Of a DNA stretch of 23,847 nucleotides, positions 20,721 to 23,847 are shown piece by piece. Within the stretch, counting starts at the first letter, position 1, and each line of letters opens with the position of its first letter. The stretch spans positions 1 through 23,847 of the IMG/VR virus record IMGVR_UViG_3300010883_000473. The stretch is one strand, 5' to 3'. The translations under genes were made by a program, and so were the position numbers. The stretch comes from a virus. The notes under the pieces are model-generated. The model was not told the DNA's origin. It made no database searches and was given only the letters and a program-made list of their open reading frames with translations.

Positions 20721-23671
20721 CCGTATCTTCAACAACGACATCAGTGTCCTATACCGGCAACGGGTCAACCACAGCATTTGCTGTGACGTTCCCCTTCCTC
20801 GGAACTGCGGCTGCATCGGAAATCACGGTGGTGGAGAGGGTGATTGCCACGGGCGTGGAAACGACTAAGACATATACCACACACTACACAGTGTCTGGGG
20901 GGAGTGGATCCACGGGGACGGTGACTGCCGGCACAGCCCCTGCAACCACTGTCCAGTGGCACATCAGACGCAACACCACCACCACGCAGACCAGTGACTA
21001 TGTCACCAACGACCCCTTCGCCGCAGATACGATTGAAGACAACCTCGATCGGCTGACGATGACCGGGCAGGAGCGCGACGGTGATATTGCCCAGGCTTTC
21101 AAATACCCCAACACATATACAGGCGGTGCATCTGTCACCTTCCCTGAACCTGTGGCTGGGGGGTTCATAACATTCAACGCCGCTGCCAATGCTCTCACGA
21201 CATCGACAACGGCTGCTGGGCAGTGGCTTGGCGGTAACGGCACGGTATCCCTGCCTTATTACACATTCTCTTCCGACCCAGACACTGGGTTATACCGGAT
21301 TGGTGCCAATAACATTGGCGTGGCAACCAATGGTGTGAAGCAAGTCGATGTCACGACCACTGGCGTTGCAGTCACCGGGACAATTTCCGGTACTGCGATC
21401 ACGGGGTCTGGCATCTTATCCATTGACGATACGACCACTTCGACAAGTGCCACGACAGGTTCTGTCCACACTGATGGCGGACTTGGCGTAGCCGGGGCTG
21501 CATTTTTCGCGGGGACAGCTAAAATAGTAGGTGTTACCACACATGGCGGGGACGTTCTCTCTGATACGGATAGCACGGATTCAATCGGCTCAAATGCCGT
21601 CCGCTGGCTCAAGGGTTGGTTTGACTCTCTCGTTACCACTGGCAACATTGACGTTGCGGGCAACCTCACCGTCACTGGCGACTTGACCGTTAATGGCACG
21701 ACCACCAATGTTGACACGACCAATATGGTTGTCTCAGACACACTCATCAAAATAAACGATGGCGCAACGTCTAACATAAATGACATGGGCCTCCTTATGG
21801 AGCGTGGTTCTACTGGTGATAACGTCTTCGTGGGTTGGGACGAGAGTGGAGATTACTTCGCCGTTGGCACGACCACTGCTGATGGGGACACCACAGGCAA
21901 CATTTCCTACACGCTCGCCCAAGCTAGGCTGGCTGGCCTTAACCTTAGTGGAACCTCTGCTGATCTTGGCACAGTAACCACTATCGACATTAACGGCGGC
22001 ACGGTAGATGGCGCAGTGGTCGGCGGTGCTTCCGCTGCTGCCGGCACGTTCACCACGTTGGGCGGCACAGCCATCTCAGCCTCGACCTCTCTTGCTCTCG
22101 CCACTGGCGCGACTGTCACAGGCATCCTCGATGAGGACGCAATGGGGACGAACAGCGCGACACAACTTGCTACGCAACAGTCCATCAAGGCATACGTTGA
22201 TAGCAGCGTACCTGAGAATGGTATCAAGTTCGCTTTTGAAAGCACGACCACCGATGCCGACCAGGGCGTTGGTAAGGTGTGGCTAAATCACGCAACGCCC
22301 TCCAGCGCGACAGTCCTATACATAGATGATGTTGAGGCTGGCGGCGTGAGTGTCAATGCTTGGGCCGATAGCATGGACAATAGCGTAAACGCGGTTTCGC
22401 GGGGGGTGATTTACATTGCCTCCTACGGCACGACAAATGCGCTCCTTGTCTTTAATGTGACGGGTGCTGTTACGAGCGCATCCACTTATTCAAAGGTGGC
22501 AGTCACCCACGTTCTCACTGTCGGCACTATCTCTGATGGCGACAGCATCGGCGTGACGTTTGTTGCGGCGGGTGCCGATGGCACGGGTGACGTAGTTGGC
22601 CCTTCATCAGCAACGGACAACGCAGTTGCTAGGTACAACACCACCACCGGTAAGCTCCTGCAAAACTCTGGTGTGACTATAGATGATAGCGGTAACCTTG
22701 CGGCGACCAGTCTGGACGGTATCCTTGGCTCTGGCACCCCTGCTGCTGCGACAGTGACCCAACTTACGTCGGGCGGTGTAATTGTTTCGGACACCGACAG
22801 TACAGATGATTTAGGTACTACCGGGGTGCGGTGGGCTAATCTCTTTGTCGATGCAATTACGGCAACTGACCAGATAACAGCTACCGGGTTCACCGGCACC
22901 TTGGACGGCATACTTGGCTCTGGCGCTGCTGCTGCGGCAACTGTGACGACGTTAGTAACAAGTGGAATTGTGTCTGTCGATGACACCACAACATCAACGT
23001 CAGCGACGACAGGCAGTATTCACACTGATGGCGGACTTGGCGTAGCAGGTACGGCGTTTTTAGCGGGTGCAACGACTCTTAATGGCGGGGCCAACGATGC
23101 TGTTGGCGTTACGATTACGGGTTCCCGAAATTGGGAACTCCGCGCGGGACTGCCCGGTGTGTCTAATGGTTATCTCTCTTTTCAGGATGCGACTGCCGAT
23201 ACCAGTCGGATGTATATAACCGATAGCGGAACGGTCCATGTTGTAGGCACGTTCACGGCTGGGACTAAAACATTCTTGATTCCACACCCTCTGGATGCAA
23301 AAAAATCAACACACAACTTGGTGCATAGTTCTATAGAAGGTCCACAAGCTGACCTGATTTACAGAGGGTCAGTCGATCTGGTCTCTGGAAGTGCAACCAT
23401 CAACATTGACACCGATGCTGGGATGACGGCGGGAACATTTGTCGCGCTATGTGACGATGTGCAGAGCTTTACGTCAAATGAGGCCGGATTTACAGCCGCA
23501 AAGAGCAGCGTATCAGGGAATGTCCTCACGATTACTGCCGAGGCTGGTGACTGCACAGACACAATCTCTTGGATGGTAATTGGGGAGCGCAAAGACGCTC
23601 ACATGATTGCATCTGATCTGACAGATTCTAGCGGTAAGATCATCGTAGAATCTGTTATGCCATCTTTGTAG
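20717..23671 (+). CDS. Tail fibre protein with T7-fibre N-terminus
   Basis: The 984-aa product overlaps the previous gene by four bases (ATGA). Residues 5-140 are the phage T7 tail-fibre N-terminal domain: SVSYTGNGSTTAFAVTFPF, VETTKTYTTHYTVSGG, then DYVTNDPFAADTIEDNLDRL, which docks on the tail. The shaft is a Thr/Ser/Gly-rich beta structure with repeated modules (see 21419 and 22973) and a VSDTLIKINDGATSNINDMG...GLLMERG...VGWDESGDYF block (about 337-385) common in marine phage fibres. The C-terminus (TKTFLIPHPLDAKKSTHNL, HSSIEGPQADLIYRGSVDL) resembles receptor-binding tip domains starting with K-x-F-x-IxHPLD. No peptidase S74 chaperone motif, hydrolase residues or C-type lectin variable region is seen. 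It fixes host range. Confidence 0.88.
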   Translation: MTVSSTTTSVSYTGNGSTTAFAVTFPFLGTAAASEITVVERVIATGVETTKTYTTHYTVSGGSGSTGTVTAGTAPATTVQWHIRRNTTTTQTSDYVTNDPFAADTIEDNLDRLTMTGQERDGDIAQAFKYPNTYTGGASVTFPEPVAGGFITFNAAANALTTSTTAAGQWLGGNGTVSLPYYTFSSDPDTGLYRIGANNIGVATNGVKQVDVTTTGVAVTGTISGTAITGSGILSIDDTTTSTSATTGSVHTDGGLGVAGAAFFAGTAKIVGVTTHGGDVLSDTDSTDSIGSNAVRWLKGWFDSLVTTGNIDVAGNLTVTGDLTVNGTTTNVDTTNMVVSDTLIKINDGATSNINDMGLLMERGSTGDNVFVGWDESGDYFAVGTTTADGDTTGNISYTLAQARLAGLNLSGTSADLGTVTTIDINGGTVDGAVVGGASAAAGTFTTLGGTAISASTSLALATGATVTGILDEDAMGTNSATQLATQQSIKAYVDSSVPENGIKFAFESTTTDADQGVGKVWLNHATPSSATVLYIDDVEAGGVSVNAWADSMDNSVNAVSRGVIYIASYGTTNALLVFNVTGAVTSASTYSKVAVTHVLTVGTISDGDSIGVTFVAAGADGTGDVVGPSSATDNAVARYNTTTGKLLQNSGVTIDDSGNLAATSLDGILGSGTPAAATVTQLTSGGVIVSDTDSTDDLGTTGVRWANLFVDAITATDQITATGFTGTLDGILGSGAAAAATVTTLVTSGIVSVDDTTTSTSATTGSIHTDGGLGVAGTAFLAGATTLNGGANDAVGVTITGSRNWELRAGLPGVSNGYLSFQDATADTSRMYITDSGTVHVVGTFTAGTKTFLIPHPLDAKKSTHNLVHSSIEGPQADLIYRGSVDLVSGSATINIDTDAGMTAGTFVALCDDVQSFTSNEAGFTAAKSSVSGNVLTITAEAGDCTDTISWMVIGERKDAHMIASDLTDSSGKIIVESVMPSL
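21419..21514 (+). repeat. Tail-fibre module copy 1
   Basis: Residues 235-266 of the fibre (SIDDTTTSTSATTGSVHTDG then GLGVAGAAFFAG) match 28 of 32 residues in copy 2 (22973-23068). A 26-base stretch is identical at DNA level (21467-21492 and 23021-23046), while the Ser/Thr codons before it differ mostly at synonymous positions. It is followed by SDTDSTDSIGSNAVRW (residues 282-297), itself repeated at 691-706. Confidence 0.85.
22973..23068 (+). repeat. Tail-fibre module copy 2
   Basis: Fibre residues 753-784, SVDDTTTSTSATTGSIHTDG then GLGVAGTAFLAG, are the second copy of the module at 21419-21514. It is preceded by two copies of LDGILGSG (residues 666-673 and 729-736). Confidence 0.85.
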
Positions 23672-23682
23672 GAGAGTAGAAA

Positions 23683-23847
23683 TTGGCTACTGTTAAAGAC
23701 GTATCCGCAAAACTAAACACGCACGAAGCTGTCTGTGCTGAGCGCTGGAAGGAAACCATCGAGCGCATTAAGCGTTTGGAGATGGTTATGATCGGCTCTG
23801 CGGGGGCAGTGATTCTTCTTCTCGTTGGGATGCTCTGGAAAATTTAA
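23683..23847 (+). CDS. XhlA-like / holin-like small membrane protein, TTG start
   Basis: A 54-aa frame, MATVKDVSAK and onward, starts at TTG 23683 and ends at TAA 23845-23847. The TTG is set by AGGAG at 23670-23674, eight bases upstream and overlapping the fibre stop codon. Residues 10-33 form a charged amphipathic helix with heptad-like Glu/Arg/Leu/Ile spacing (ERWKETIERIKRLEM) and residues 35-52 a single membrane segment (VMIGSAGAVILLLVGMLW) followed by Lys-Ile. This layout is that of haemolysin XhlA-like proteins and some phage holins, which sit next to lysis genes after the fibre. It is probably the first lysis gene; the endolysin would lie beyond the window. A membrane-bound virion or superinfection protein is the alternative. 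Confidence 0.65.
   Translation: MATVKDVSAKLNTHEAVCAERWKETIERIKRLEMVMIGSAGAVILLLVGMLWKI

Noticed and set aside
21259-21786. 175-aa minus-strand frame inside the tail fibre
   Set aside because: Val/Pro-rich sequence is the reverse reading of Thr/Gly-rich fibre repeats, without ribosome binding site or motif.
20717-23671. Diversity-generating retroelement target in the fibre (as in BPP-1)
   Set aside because: No C-type lectin fold signature, no template-like repeat with A-specific changes and no reverse transcriptase in the window; the repeats differ at synonymous sites of all kinds.
1-23847. Prophage attachment site or integrase-linked element
   Set aside because: No integrase, no tRNA gene and no long direct repeat suggesting att sites was seen within the window.

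Overview
The window is one contiguous stretch of a tailed bacteriophage (or prophage) genome with T7-like, short-tailed (podovirus) virion genes. Every gene I can support is on the + strand. About 160 bases hold the longest clearly regulatory gap upstream of the late genes, and roughly 350 bases lie between the two terminase genes; the rest is densely coding, with many start/stop overlaps. A DUF6456-type gene, a protein ending like the RepA-type AAA ATPases of alphaproteobacterial phages, and fibre modules of the kind common in marine phages suggest an alphaproteobacterial, possibly aquatic, host. That host assignment is inference. No integrase, repressor, RNA polymerase, DNA polymerase or tRNA gene is visible, so lifestyle and exact taxonomy cannot be decided here.

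Region 1 (1-1839) is the end of the replication/early module. It holds the 3' part of a RepA-like AAA ATPase, an intergenic region packed with six copies of the 7-mer CACCGAA and a large inverted repeat, an uncharacterised 190-aa protein and a DUF6456-like protein, closed by a terminator at 1919-1947.

Region 2 (1961-5933) is packaging plus accessory genes. The order is small terminase, a 354-base gap with phased repeats, a terminator and a G/C palindrome, an HNH nuclease, a compact 2-oxoglutarate/Fe(II) dioxygenase, large terminase, a T7 Gp13-like GNAT protein, and three tandem small proteins that all begin Met-Cys and share a C-terminal motif.

Region 3 (5935-10140) is the head module: T7-type portal (head-tail connector), Bbp19-like protein, scaffold, a structured leader, major capsid protein and a probable decoration protein, ended by a strong terminator at 10151-10192. 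This order recalls the head module of Bordetella phage BPP-1.

Region 4 (10204-23847) is tail, ejection and lysis. It holds tail tubular A, tail tubular B with an embedded carbohydrate-binding-like module, a gp14-like internal protein, three large internal/ejection proteins (506, 798 and 992 aa), a 984-aa tail fibre with a T7-fibre N-terminus and repeated modules, and a 54-aa XhlA/holin-like protein starting at TTG. From 13203 to 20720 the genes overlap by 1-4 bases, which suggests translational coupling of the ejection proteins and fibre.

The items I judge most worth a second look are the CACCGAA iteron cluster with its hairpin, the dioxygenase next to terL and just upstream of Pro-rich virion proteins, the Met-Cys protein family, and the phased repeats and palindrome between the terminase genes.
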